DNA from: Rhineura floridana
Lineage: Eukaryota > Chordata > Lepidosauria > Squamata > Rhineuridae
DNA: 64,000 nt
Assembly: GCF_030035675.1 (NCBI RefSeq)
Contig: NC_084486.1
Location: 94,425,027-94,489,026, forward strand
Reading direction: 5' to 3'
Notes under the pieces: generated by a model
Seen by the model: only the letters and a program-made list of their open reading frames with translations
The model's database searches: none
Told to the model about the DNA's origin: nothing
Shown: positions 14,601 to 26,519 of the stretch, piece after piece
How positions within the stretch are numbered: position 1 is the first letter of the stretch
Layout of the letters: every line of letters starts with the position of its first letter
Made by a program: the position numbers and the translations under genes

Positions 14601-17600
14601 TTAGTTCAGACCTTCCCATGAAGGGCGATTCTTAAGTGCATTCAGGATTGCTTGTCAGAGTTCCCTATTTGTGTGGAGGATTCCAAACACGTTCATCTGA
14701 ACGCACTTTGAATGTCTTCTCAGGCCTTCTCTCGTTCCTGTCCTCTCCCCTCTTTTAGTCCTTATGGTTTCAGTTGAATTCCTGAAGAGGGCTATAGGTG
14801 AGAAGGAATTGTGTGTAAGCAAGTGCATAGAATCCCATGCAGGTGAGTGAGCAGATGTGGAACCAAGTTTTTCTCTCTCCTCTGTGACCAGCATTGAAAT
14901 TCAGCAGGCTTCTGCAGGTGGGATTGAATCCTCCATATCTCTTCTTCTAGCCCCCAGCAGGCTAGTAAACATTTTTTCAGGCTAGTAACTTTTGTGAACT
15001 CATTTACAGTTCTGGCTTAGATGGGCTATTTGTTGCTGTCCTCACTGGGTGCATAACAGACTCCTAGTAACAGATTGTAACAATTTGTCTGAAGTTATAT
15101 ATAGTCTGGGACGGGTCTGAGTCCATTGTAGTCATTATCTCCTTATAGATACTTATTTCTGAGTTAAGATGACATAAGGACAAATGTTTGTAAGAAATCT
15201 GTAGTGACTAAGTTACTGGCATTTAAATTAAATTGAAATAGAAGCTTGTAGCCTTCTGAGTGGAAGGAAACCACTATTTCCTATGACTTCATAGCGATAG
15301 AGCGTAAGTGTGAATGCCTTCACAAATGTTTATAGTTTTGAGGACAACATATTGGGTGCATATGGAAGGTATGGAGGTGCATAATTGGATGGCATAGGAA
15401 CATTCTGGTGCCCCTTTTTCAGTAATAAATGGGGTAACAAGTTCACATCAGAATGAAACTTGTAACGTTTATCTGGATAGTTCTTAATGAAAGTCTAATT
15501 ATTCTGAGACTGCTAGGAGAAATGAAGAGCAGGTAGATGCTGTGGGGAACTCTGGCTTAAGCAGAGTTACTTTTTCTTTTTGTAAGACAGTGTTTAACTT
15601 AATTCTTGCAGTTGAAGGAACAACCAAGCGAGCGAAGATAGCCTGTAATACTCATATGGTCCCTTTAGCACACCGTATAGTGGTAATGAGCCAAGTTTAC
15701 AAGCAAACATTGGCAAAAAGTTCAGATACCCTAGAAGATACTCACGTGAAGATTCATCGCTGCTGTGAATCCTTCATCTATTTGCTTTCTCCACTGAGGT
15801 GAGGTAGCCTTCTCCAGTCAATCTTTGCAACCTCATTTAAAAGCTATGTTGTTGTAATAATAATAGTTGCGTTCTTTTATTCTAGATTTAATTGGCTGGT
15901 TTTTTTCCTCTCTTTCAGATCTGTCACCATTGAGAAGTGCAGGAATAGCACCTTTGTCCTTGGCCCAGTGCAGACAGTAGTTCACCTCCACAGCTGTGAC
16001 AGTGTCAAACTTATTGCTGTTTGCCATCGTCTGTCTCTGTCATCAACCACCAGTTGTACCTTGCATGTTCTCACCCCAACTAGACCTCTCATCTTATTGG
16101 GTAACCAAGCAATAACCTTTGCCCCCTTCCACACCCATTATCCAATGCTTGAGGACCACATGGGCAGGACTGGCCTGGCTACAGTGCCTAACTATTGGGA
16201 TAATCCAATGTTAGTATGCAAAGAGAACTGTGATCGGAATGTCTTCAGACTCCTCCCACCATCAGAGTTTTACCCCTTTGTTGTTCCATTTGAAATGGAA
16301 GGAGACACAACAGAAATACCTGGTGGGCTGCCACCTGCATACCAAAAGGCACTGAGTCAACGAGAGCAGAGAATACAGATCTGGCAGAAGACTGTGAAGG
16401 AGGCAGGGCTGACGAAGTAAGTAAACAACTTTATTCCAGGAAAGAAGAACCATTTGCTGCAGCTGATTGGAACTATATGTCACAGTGTTAATGGATATTA
16501 ATTTTTCAAAGATGCTACATCTTTGAAAACTTCTGTCCCTGGAAAACTGGTAGAAAGTTTTATTAAAGCTAGATTAACTAAGCACATAGAAGAACAAGCC
16601 TTGCTGAAGCAGAGCCAGCATGGCTTCTGCAAGGGAAAGTCCTGTTTCAGTAGCCTATTAGAATTCTTTGAGAGTGTCAACAAGCATATAGATAGAGGTG
16701 ATCCAGTGGACATAGTGTACTTAGACTTTCAAAAAGCTTTTGACAGGATACCTCACCAAAGACTTCTGAGGAAGCTTAGCAGTCATGGAATAAGAGGAGA
16801 GGTCCTCTTGTGGATAAGGAATTGGTTAAGAAGCAGAAAGCAGAGTAGGAATAAACGGACAGTTCTCCCAATGGAGGGCTGTAGAAAGTGGAGTCCCTCA
16901 AGGATCAGTATTGGGACCTGTACTTTTCAACTTGTTCATTAATGACCTAGAATTAGGAGTGAGCAGTGAAGTGGCCAAGTTTGCTGACGATACTAAATTG
17001 TTCAGGGTTGTTAAAACAAAAAGGGATTGCGAAGAGCTCCAAAAAGACCTCTCCAAACCGAGTGAGTGGGCAGAAAAATGGCAAATGCAATTCAGTATAA
17101 ACAAGTGTAAAATTATGCATATTGGAGCAAAAAATCTTAATTTCACATACACGCTCATGGGGTCTGAACTGGCGGTGACCGACCAGGAGAGAGACCTCGG
17201 GGTTGTAGTGGACAGCACGATGAAAATGTTGACCCAGTGTGCAGTAGCTGTGAAAAAGGCAAATTCCATGCTAGCGATAATTAGGAAAGGTATTGAAAAT
17301 AAAACAGCCGATATCATCTTGCCGTTGTATAAATCTATGGTGCGGCCGCATTTGGAATACTGTGTACAGTTCTGGTCGCCTCATCTCAAAAAGGATATTA
17401 TAGAGTTGGAAAAGGTTCAGAAGAGGGCAACCAGAATGATCAAAGGGATGGAGTGACTCCCTTATGAGGAAAGGTTGCAGCATTTGGGGCTTTTTCGTTT
17501 AGAGAAAAGGCGGGTCAGAGGAGACACGATAGAAGTGTATAAAATTATGCATGGCATTTAGAAAGTGGATAGAGAAAAGTTCTCCCTCATAATACTAGAA

Positions 17601-20052
17601 CTCGTGGACATTCAAAGAAGCTGAATGTTGGAAGATTCAGGACAGACAAAAGGAAATACTTCTTTACTCAGCGCATAGTTAAACTAAGGAATTTGCTCCC
17701 ACAAGATGCGGTAATGGCCACCAGCTTGGATGGCTTTAAAAGAAATTAGACAAATTCATGGAGGATGGGGCTATCAATGGCTACTAGCCGTGATGGCTGT
17801 GCTCTGCCACCCTAGTCAGAGGCAGCATGCTTCTGAAAACCAGTTGCTGGAAGCCTCAGGAGGGGAGAGTGTCCTTGCACTCGGGTCCTGCTTGCGGGCT
17901 TCCCCCAGGCACCTGGTTGGCCACTGAGAACAGGATGCTGGACTAGATGGGCCACTGGCCTGATCCAGCAGGCTCTTCTTATGTTCTTATGCATCTATGT
18001 TGCTCGAGTATGTCTTGATGGTTTCTGCAGGACAGCTATGAATCGTTTGTTAATCTGCTGAATGTCACAACATCTTTTGGCCTCTATCCTATCTAGAGGA
18101 GCTAGAAGTAGACCTGGTTGGTGAGGCATGTCCATTGGCTAAGTTTTAAGAGTTCTGATGTTGGTTGTCCTGTCCTGTGCAAATATCCCAAATGTATAGT
18201 TTTCTAATATAATGTCAGGCAGCTTGAAGATTTGATTTCACATGAGCAAAGCTGAAGAATGTTTGTGTAATTCTGTAGGGTTTATATTTCCCATCAGTGG
18301 ACTAAAGTCATCCAGTTTCTACTTACAGTTGGTAGAATCATCCATGTGTGGGGTGAATGGTAAAAGTTTGTAGGAATTAATATACACAATCAAAGCAGGC
18401 TTGGAGAGCTTTCATTGGAGAGCTTTTAAATAATCTCTACCCTGAACATGTACAACCCCCTCCTTCCAAGAACAAATTGAGTGTTTTTCCTTGCAGGGCT
18501 CACGCCTTGTCTTCTTGCACTGCTCTTGTATTTTAAAATGCCTGTATTTCTGCCTATTGGGAAGCCCTTTGAAGACTTAAGAGGTAGTCCTAGTCAAAGC
18601 CTAATATTGACACACATTCTAGTAAAGTCTCAGTGCATAATTTCACTACAGTTCTGATGTGGAACAGATAGCATGGATTGCATTGAGATGCAAGGTGTAT
18701 GCTTATTTTCTCAGAAGTATGTCTACCCTAGTAAGTGTGCTCACGACTGCAACCTTACTGCAAAATCCTTTGTATGCTACTCAACAGTAAACCCCATTGA
18801 GTTCAGTGGAATGTAGTGCAAAGTCAATGAGTATAGGACTGCAGCCTTAGACTCTTATATAGCTGTTATCAGTCCTCATTTTCTGGACAGGTTCACACTT
18901 CTCTTTCCTCTTCCTTCTGACTCCCTAATAAGTATGATCATTTCTCTTGTTGCTTTGACAAATTATGTAGAGTAGCGAGTACATAATCTATATAGGAAGT
19001 GATTGTATTTCTTGGATTGTGAAGGAGCGTGAACTTTGAGTTTCTAAATTTCATTTTTTTATAACTCATATTTATAAACAAAACAAATTGAACTCATGCT
19101 CTGAATACATGCTGATCAATTGCTTGACTGCCTCTCTTTAAAACCTCAGAATGAAGGTGCAGGCTGATTGATTGAGTAAAAAGAATATTTTTCAGTGGGG
19201 GCAAGTTGATTATTTCAAAGTTGTGCAATAAAAGGAAGCATCTAACCTTTCCTGCTGTTTAATTTTTTTAAGCCATGCGGTAGGATAAAAATTCTTTTAT
19301 ACTACTACCTCTTTGGAGGGTTATGATTAAGTCTGTGAAACCTCCAGTTCTTTTTGGTGGTCATCGCCAAGTTGGAAAGGAATAAAGAGGGTTCCATTGT
19401 GATCCTCATTCTGTGATGAACAAGATTATAAAGCTTTTTATTCTTCTCTTTGTTTCCTGTCATAGCTCCTTTGGGAGGGAGCTCCAAGATGTTTCACAGG
19501 CCTGGTTTGCTATACGTTTTAGAAGGGTAGTGGAGACTTTTTTTATTGAAAAACTCTTGGAATTAGTGGTTGAATTTCTTCTATCTGAAGATGTTTTTCC
19601 ATTGAGTTCTGTTTTGCTTTATTTTAGTTGTTATTAAGACTTCTTGAATGTTTTTAATACTGTTAATGCAAGCCCAGTGTTTGACCTGAGCCATGTGATA
19701 GGATAAAAATCCTTAAATAGTAATTAAATTAGGGACTGTGAATATTGCACACCCTAACCAGATCTTCTGGGCAGTGTGTGTGTGCGTCAGCAAATATTTT
19801 TGTTGTTGGCTGTTATGTCCACTGCGGATGAAAAAGTGGTCTCATTAGTCACTGAAAGGAATGATAAGAATATGTATATTGCTGCATGTACTTAATGCTT
19901 ATAATTTTTTACTGGATTTCAGGGAACAGAGGAAGACATTCCAGGTATTGGTGGAGAATAAGTTCTATGAATGGCTAATCCACACAGGCAGTCGCCAACA
20001 ACTTGACAGTCTGGTGCTTCCTGCTGCAGTTTCTAAGCAGGCAGCAGGATAG
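11268..20052 (+). CDS. TBCCD1: TBCCD1, TBCC domain-containing protein 1, complete CDS
   Basis: Relative of tubulin cofactor C and RP2, known to act at the centrosome/basal body and in Golgi positioning. Six coding exons (11268-11603, 11945-12094, 13512-13878, 15612-15798, 15919-16416, 19923-20052) give 555 residues; the human protein has 557. The N-terminus [20 protein letters not shown] aligns end to end with human TBCCD1, which fixes the start; an upstream in-frame ATG eight codons earlier is in poor agreement. The TBCC/C-CAP beta-helix lies at about 290-435 ([52 protein letters not shown]). Where TBCC has the GAP motif QQLRxH, this protein has CHRLSL, so the catalytic arginine is absent, as known for the family. 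The C-terminus is [11 protein letters not shown]...SKQAAG. Exon phases join cleanly. The one oddity is the GC donor after exon 1. Confidence 0.97.
11945..12094 (+). CDS. TBCCD1: TBCCD1 coding exon 2 (residues 113-162)
   Basis: Fifty codons, phase 0 at both ends: [20 protein letters not shown] and so on to TNQIK. The acceptor is CTGCTCAG and the donor AAG|GTATTG. Confidence 0.94.
12566..13123. mobile_element. Non-autonomous DNA transposon with CAATCCAAC ends
   Basis: The left end GGGCACAATCCAACTC is inverted at the right end GAGTTGGATTGCTCTGCC. The interior is rich in CAGC/GCTGG runs and has no credible coding sequence. A second, interrupted copy is at 46,441-47,288. No clear target duplication is seen, so the superfamily is open. 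It lies inside TBCCD1 intron 2. Confidence 0.65.
13512..13878 (+). CDS. TBCCD1: TBCCD1 coding exon 3 (residues 163-285)
   Basis: [20 protein letters not shown] ... [18 protein letters not shown]. The acceptor TTTGGTCTAAG uses AAG rather than CAG/TAG. The donor is CAAG|GTACAA, and the exon leaves one base of a Val codon. Confidence 0.95.
13879..15611 (+). other. TBCCD1 intron 3
   Basis: Mostly unique sequence. A degraded TAA-type MITE ('ctactcagaaacaagtcctc') lies at about 14,391-14,458. Nothing else is recognisable. Confidence 0.6.
15612..15798 (+). CDS. TBCCD1: TBCCD1 coding exon 4 (residues 285-347)
   Basis: [20 protein letters not shown] ... [14 protein letters not shown]. Start of the TBCC domain. 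The acceptor is TTCTTGCAG and the donor AG|GTGAGG. It is separated from the next exon by an intron of only 120 bp. Confidence 0.95.
15919..16416 (+). CDS. TBCCD1: TBCCD1 coding exon 5 (residues 347-513)
   Basis: Largest coding exon, carrying most of the TBCC beta-helix and the stretch [20 protein letters not shown] that is highly conserved in the family. The acceptor is CTCTCTTTCAG and the donor ACGAA|GTAAGT, leaving two bases of a Lys codon. Confidence 0.96.
16514..17992 (+). mobile_element. CR1 LINE, 5'-truncated copy in TBCCD1 intron 5
   Basis: The reverse transcriptase region is readable: [20 protein letters not shown], then [15 protein letters not shown] at about 16,720, then [15 protein letters not shown], with the FADD catalytic motif at 16,980-16,991. 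The C-terminal part [20 protein letters not shown] follows. One frame change lies at about 16,880-16,910 and a stop at 17,454. The 3' UTR ends with the CR1 hallmark CTTATGTTCTTATG. There is no endonuclease domain, and no target duplication, as usual for CR1. It is in the same orientation as the gene. Confidence 0.92.
17993..19922 (+). other. Remainder of TBCCD1 intron 5
   Basis: Contains a degraded MITE at about 18,670-18,850 ('ggattgcattgagatgcaag' on the left, 'tataggactgcagcc' on the right). A small direct repeat, 'aggataaaaat' preceded by 'agccatg', lies at about 19,272-19,303 and 19,689-19,720. No exon was found. It is otherwise unremarkable. Confidence 0.5.
19923..20052 (+). CDS. TBCCD1: TBCCD1 last coding exon (residues 513-555)
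   Basis: [20 protein letters not shown] ... SKQAAG then TAG at 20,050-20,052. The acceptor is CTGGATTTCAG. The closing SKQAAG is identical in human. Confidence 0.96.
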
Positions 20053-21700
20053 GAGAGCTTTTGAAGGACACAGTTGTTAGGTGAGTTCAAAGATCATGCT
20101 TCCTTCTGAAAATGTAAAGAGGCAGGCACATTCCCTTGCTCATTTCCATTATGGAGAAGAGCAGAAGCTCTTCTTTGTGACTATTGAACTTCAAATATAC
20201 TCCAAAGCTTAACATGACTGGAGAAGGGCAGGGGCTTATCTCTGCCATTATGTGGAGCTTCTGAAGATTAGGAAGAGGTCCAAGATGAATCACTGCCCCT
20301 CGCTCACTGTGGACTGGAGGAAGTGTCCCAAATGTGCTCCCCAGATATGCTTTTAACTGGTGAGTGCATTTGTGGCCCCCTGTTCCACCCTTAAGCCTAA
20401 GTCTCTGCACCATCTCCCTCCTGCTGTTCATAACCACTTCTAACTCATTCCATTCCAAGCTCCTTGTCCTTTTGTTTTCATTTAAAGTGCTGAGTCATCC
20501 ATTATATTGGTCCTCTGTGTTTCCCTTATTTCTCTTAATGTTCTGCACAAGCTGTCCTGCTTGTTCTTTCTAATCCCATCTTCAAAGTGTCTGATGTGCC
20601 TTTCTGTATGCCTAGAACAACTTATTCCTTGTTCTCTGTCATGCTATTTCTTTCTCCTTTGAAAATACACTACTTTAGCAAAGTCTTAGTGACTCTGTGG
20701 TGCCACCTCTTCAGTTCCTAGTTAACTGCCCTCCATCTTAGTGCTACTAAAACAGTCAGGTTGCTTCATCTCTTTGTTATTCTGTACCAGCATACAAATG
20801 ATGCTTTATATATGTAGTATTAATATTTGGATGAATTTTTGATGCTTTAATTCTCATCTGTATAAATTTCAATTGCTGAATAGTGATGAACGAATATGAG
20901 CATTTTTTCCATGATGACATTATTGGTTGTGTGTGTGACAGAGGGGTGGGTGGGGAATATATGATGCCATCTAGTAAACTACTGCTGTGTGGTCAGAAAG
21001 CAATAGGATTGTTGATTGGTGCTTTCAACAAATAAAGTCTGTTTATCTGCTTTGTTACAGTTCTGGAGATGCACTGTGCCATATTAAAGTGTTTACCTCG
21101 CAATAGACTGGGGCCAAGCTGATTAAAAGCTCTTCTGGCATTGTTAATGAATTTGGAAACTTGAATTTGCTTCTTACTGTCAAAGAGGAGATGGACTTCC
21201 CTTCTCTGTTCCAGCTGTCACAATATCTTCCCTTGCTGCTTCTTTCTCAAGCAGCCAGCCTCTCTAGGAAATGAGCCAAGACTTTGTTGTTACCACGTCT
21301 ATCCATGGCTGAGAGAGAAATTTATGTTTAAAGGTGTCCCCAAAAGGAGTTGCTTTAGATAGCAGCAAGGTTCTGGATGCTGAATGAACTTTCCCCCTTC
21401 TATTAACTGAACGTTGATTGTATAAAATCCACTAGATGTATTTTTATACTTGTTTCACACTTCAACTATGAACTTTAATTAAATTTGCACAGTTGCTTTT
21501 GTTTCATTTTCTTTTTTCAGATTCTATTGAATGATGAAATTATTCATTATTGTCTTTATGTCACAAACAGGGTCCTGGAGCCATTGCTTTTTCCTCTCTA
21601 AAAGAAATTGGTATCCTGCTCAGTCCCCTTCTACCTTAATGTGCTTTACAGATATAACAGAATAAAAATCATTCTTCCCTGAAACATTCATCTCTCCCTG
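20053..21700 (+). other. Putative TBCCD1 3' UTR
   Basis: AATAAA occurs at 21,031 and again at 21,661. A possible 3' UTR intron is suggested by a donor TTAG|GTGAGT at about 20,080 and an acceptor GTTACAG at about 21,060. The true polyadenylation site cannot be chosen from sequence. Confidence 0.35.
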
Positions 21701-24700
21701 TAGGAGAATACTTTGTGTATTCATAAGACATTCAGACTTACCTTGCTTTTTCTGAGGAGGCACCCAGGTAGAATAGTGAATTAGTCCAGGCAAAAGTTTT
21801 TCAGATTTGGGAAGATAAGGAAATACAATGGCATGTGTCCAGGTCACCTGTGAAAACTGCAGGCATAACTATTATAAAAAGCTAGTGGTTAGGTATCAAG
21901 ATATTGTCAGTTGCCCATTGTAAAAGTTAAGAAAGTTGCTTTGGCTGTAATCCTATGCATACATCCCTGGGAGTAAGTTGCATTAAACTTATTTTAAGGT
22001 TTTTTTCTGAACAGACCTGCATTTCCCTCCTTCTATTCATGTTTTACATCTTTTATGTCAGCCTGTGCATAAAAGTGGGGGATAATGGCTTTTGTTCTTG
22101 ATGTTGCCTAAATTTTGAATATTAACAAGGATGACAAAATTAAAACTATTCCTTTCTGAAATCATGTTTTTTTATTATGTAAAACTGTCAAGCTTTATAT
22201 GCAGTGGAAGAAAATTATCCAAGGGAAGTAGGGTTTTGATCTGGGGTTTTGGTGGTGAGAAAGACATCCATAAGTGCTTTGTTATGCTTCTCATCTGTAA
22301 TGACTTCAAAGCATGCACACCTAATTGGTCTAATACGACAAATGTCAACTCTAATTAATACTCTGGATTCGTTATGCTACAAAGGCCATCTTAAAATTTT
22401 CCATTTACAAAGTCACATTTCTTTAAAACAGCAAAAACTTTCCCAGATGATTAATTTCACTTTGACAGAAGAGGACTGAAGTGCACCTTTCTAAAGTCAA
22501 TTGTTGTAGGATTATGTCAGATCATGCTATCAGTACACACTAAAAGCTCAAACATGCTGAAGAGAAGCACAGACAAATGAATTTTACTTTATTACTGAAC
22601 TGATTTCGTATACTAAAAATTAACTTAACATTCAATGTATTCATTAAATACTACATATTGCACATATTGTAGATTTCTGAAAGATTGATTATACCATGCC
22701 TGCACAATGGTTTTATTAACTCCTCTGGTTAAAGCATTTCCAGTAATATGTTTGTTCAGATTTCTGTTGTACCATATCCTGCAGACTTGGAGTAGGCTGC
22801 AACAACTTCAGATGAAACAAACACCCCTATCCTGTTGTATGCACTGCAAGAAGGCTGTTTCTCATATTGCTTTGTATGATATAGGGATGCATCTTCATGT
22901 TGGAAAAAACTAAAGGATGAGGTGGAGTTAAATGATGAATGTGGCATATACAAACAGTTAAGGTGCTAGAAAGATGTGTATGACTTAGGTTTCAATAAAG
23001 TATAAACAGGAATTAAAAAGCATGCAACCCAAACATAACAGTATGTTTGCTGGAAGATATCCCATTTGTTTCAAAAAAGCTGTTGGTGTTGCTCCCGTTC
23101 ACCCTTTTGAAAAGGGCATGATGGCTTTTTGTGAGTACATAGGAACTGGGAAGAATTCAAAATAGAAAATTGCTGCAGGGTACATGCAGTGGAGTTTTTC
23201 TTTAGGTTGAAGGGGAGGAGGTGGGAAGCTAAGCTGAACTAATTAAGAAAACATTTACAAACAGAAATGCCTTGCATTCTTCAAAACATAGTGTAAGATA
23301 TTTGATCCAGCACAAAGTTTGATCAGCAGTAATGGAGAAGGAGGCAATTTTTTTCCAGTTTCCCCTCCCACAGCAGCCCACCTCCAGCCATGTGCTCCAG
23401 AAAGTTGGGGGACAGTTATTAACAGAGGTTTATGTACGGCTTCATATTTTTTGCAAAGTTAGTAAGTAAAACATGCTACATTACAACTTGCTTGTCCACA
23501 TGACTAGCTTCCTAGGTACTAGGTTAAAGGAAATCCTGACCTTAGTAATCCCCTAAATACAGTTTACTTAATAATGTGAGACATCTCGATGAGTTTAATG
23601 GTAGAGATTGTATTTGATGATCGCCCTCCACTAAGGGAAGGCTCTTTGAGCTAGTGAAGGCTTCTCTCAGCAGAAGGGGAGGCATTTTTGTCAGTTCCCC
23701 CCCACACCTGTGCAATCTTCTGCATTGTTCTGAAGGTTTTTCTGATCTTCTGGAAGAGTCTTGGGCATGGTGGTTCAGTGGGAGGAGGAATTGGCAAAAA
23801 TTGCCTCACTCCCTCTTACTGCTGCCAAAAACCTCTGCTGGATCAAAGAACCTTCCATCAGTGGAGGGGACACCACTGGATATGTCCTAGGCCTTTTCCA
23901 TTTTTCCCAATGAATACTGAATCCTTGTAAAGCCAGGGTGGAGAACAGATGGTCCTGGACCACGACTCCCATCATCCCTGGTCATTGGCCATATGGGCTG
24001 GTCTTCCTGGGAGTTGGAGTCCAACAAAAACTGGTGAGCCTCGAGTTCCTCTGCCCTATTATAAATCATTGGTATACCCTTTCCTGTCTCCAATAACTAG
24101 AATGGCAATAGGTGAGGGAAAGAGAGCTTAAGACTAGCTTACCTTGTTTTCGTTCTCAGCTAGCCCTGGCCTAAAATTCTTTTCTCTTAACCTCTCTCTC
24201 CCCTTTTCTCTCACCTCCCTTTTCTCCTGCCAATAAATCCATTTTGGGATTTTACTGTTAAATAATGTCTCAAGTGTATGGGGATATTTTGCTAGTTGGT
24301 TGCAATGAGGGTAATAAGCTTCCAATTAATTTTTTTGAGCGGTGCAATTTCAAACTTTTTTTAATCTTGCTACACAAAGGAAGATAATTAAAGCTCAAAT
24401 TGTTCTATAGAAAGCAAATTGGTTCTAAGAGTGACACACAAGTTCAGCCTAAGAGCAATTAATTGTGTGTATTATGGCACATACTGTGGTTTCTTCCTGC
24501 TTTCTAACACACCAGTTGGCAAGTATGCTTAATATCTAGAAAATAATGTTTGCAGCATTTGGCTCATCAAATCAGTTTTATTTGTGCACACATATATATT
24601 GCATTGGTATTGCATGGCTGAAAATTTTGTTTCCTAGATTTTGGAAATTTTTTACCACCTGGGCTACATTGATGGGTTTAAGAGTGGGTTTGCCACAGAT

Positions 24701-25142
24701 GTTGGCTTGGCTAAAACAGATTTATGAATCTCTATTGTATTCTGTAAACATGGTTGGTTTGGTTATAAGGTGAAATGCTTGAACACAAGAAAGTAGAAGA
24801 TTAGTTGTGTTGCTGATACATCTTTTGCTGTGTAGAATAGCAATCCAACAGAAGTAACAGTTGGTAGTTAAAGATCATGGCTACAATCAATGAATCATCA
24901 GGATTCTGGGAATACTGGCAAGAGCTGTTCAAGAGCAAAGGACCTGAGGCACAATGCTTCATGGTATTCCCTTTGTGAAAAACGCTAAATTGATCTCCGA
25001 TTGGTACAGTTGTTCTAGACACAAGAAATTTGCACTGGAAATAGAGAAGTCTCTCATGAACTCAGGAGAAAAGCTTGGCTTGACAAAAGCTTTGCTCAAT
25101 GAAAGCATTACCCCCTGATACTGCAGAGGGATTGCTCTATGC
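21701..25142. other. Intergenic, mostly unique sequence
   Basis: Two small repeats: a MITE fragment at about 21,941-21,990 ('ggctgtaatcctatgcatac') and a palindromic hAT-type MITE at about 23,934-24,057 (CAGGGTGGAGAAC start, 'gggagttggagtccaac' right arm). The 7-codon first exon of CRYGS is expected somewhere between TBCCD1 and 28,095, but I could not identify it. Confidence 0.5.
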
Positions 25143-25746
25143 CAGTGGTTCCCAAACTCTGCTCCCCTGACCACCTGAAACATGCTGAGGGTCTTGGTGG
25201 GCCATTTAATTATTTTTCTGCCTTTTGTAGCAAATGTACTGTAATGAACTGTGCTAGATGTTAAAAGCATTTAAAAAAATTATATGGAATTCAAATTTTA
25301 ATACAATAAGAAACAAAAAAAGCAATACAAATAAATTAAAAATTGATATAAATATTTTAATGTTATGCATGTGCCTCTTGTATTCAACAAAATCCTTTTG
25401 TGTTCAGTGTAATATTTGTTAGCTTGAGTCTTAGGTTAGATTCAGTATTCATTCTGCTTCTATATATTGACTGTAAACTCCTTTCAAGTGTCTTTAGCCT
25501 CTTTTCCCCATATGGAACCTTCCTGTGTCTTGCTGCCATCAGTGGCCTTACTCTTCTGACAAAGGCAGAGCCTTCTCCACCTGCCCCTTCTGTTCCACTC
25601 AACTTCCAGGAAGACCGCCGTGTTCTAAGAATGACTGAGCAGCTGCTACCCCCACCATTCTTTATACCTACAGCTGTGCCACTCCACCGAGTTGCCACCA
25701 TGGACCAACTGAATGAAGCTCACAGGCTACACTTTGGGAACCCCTG
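25143..25746. mobile_element. hAT-type non-autonomous transposon, 604 bp
   Basis: The left end CAGTGGTTCCCAAACTCTG and the right end (inverse of CAGGGGTTCCCAAAGTG) are classic hAT termini. The flanking octamers CTCTATGC and CTCTGTAT agree at 5 of 8 positions, fitting an aged 8-bp duplication. The inside is A/T-rich, then has a stretch open for ~118 codons with no recognisable domain. A related, shorter and inverted copy is at 63,492-63,809. Confidence 0.8.
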
Positions 25747-26059
25747 CTCTGTATAAATTTGTATATTTGTATAAATTGATTTTGATGTATATTTTGAAAG
25801 GGACAGATGTTTCAGGTAGCTTGGAGTTCCCCTGTCTCAACCCCACATGTGAAAAGGCCATTTGAATCCACAAATCCATTTCAGATAAATTAAGGAAGAG
25901 AAGAATGGGAACTAAGCTGGAATGAGGTGCTTCCCCCCCCCCGTGCTTAGTATGAAGCCCCTGAATGGAATGATGGAAGGTAAAGGATGGGGTTTCTCCT
26001 TTCATGCTAAGGTTGTCAGAAGAGGCCCCTTTCCATGTTCCAACTTCAGATTAAGCATA

Positions 26060-26400
26060 TTGTGTATGTACAAAAGAGAGGACCTCTGTGGTGGCCTCCT
26101 AAATATGGAACACCCTTCTTAGGGAAGTAAGCTTGGCACTGACACTGTATTCTTTTTGATCCCAGGTTACAACTTTTTATTTTCTGAGGCATTTTAGATT
26201 TTGGTATTTTTAGGTGGTTGAATAGTTTTATTCCTCATAACTTCGTTGCACTGCTGGTTTATTTATGTTTTATTTTATTTCTATCCCACCCTTCTTCCCA
26301 GCAGGTGCCCAGGGCGGCTGTGTACTGTAGAGTAGGGTTAGCTGTGTACTGTATTTGTAATTTTACATTTTCCTTTGTATACTGTCTAGAAATCCATATT
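26060..26400 (+). repeat. Decayed L2-like 3' end and LINE tail
   Basis: 'cctcctaaatatggaacaccc' matches the position of the L2 'LWN.LP' motif in the 7,830 copy. It is followed by T-rich tail sequence and by a separate tail 'tctatcccacccttcttccc' at about 26,255-26,310. Confidence 0.45.
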
Positions 26401-26519
26401 TGAATGAAGTGTGGTTTATGCATTTTCTAAGTAACTAAGTATGTGCAGTAAATACCATGAGTTCATATAACCATATTATCTAAATGGATGCATAAAGTCA
26501 CCTATCGCTATTGCTGTAA

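Noticed and set aside
19272-19720. Pair of 'agccatg..ataggataaaaat' segments 417 bp apart in TBCCD1 intron 5
   Set aside because: Only about 30 bases long with several mismatches; too weak to claim a duplication or element.
25400-25756. 118-codon plus-strand frame
   Set aside because: Lies inside the hAT-type element at 25,143-25,746 and shows no transposase motif.
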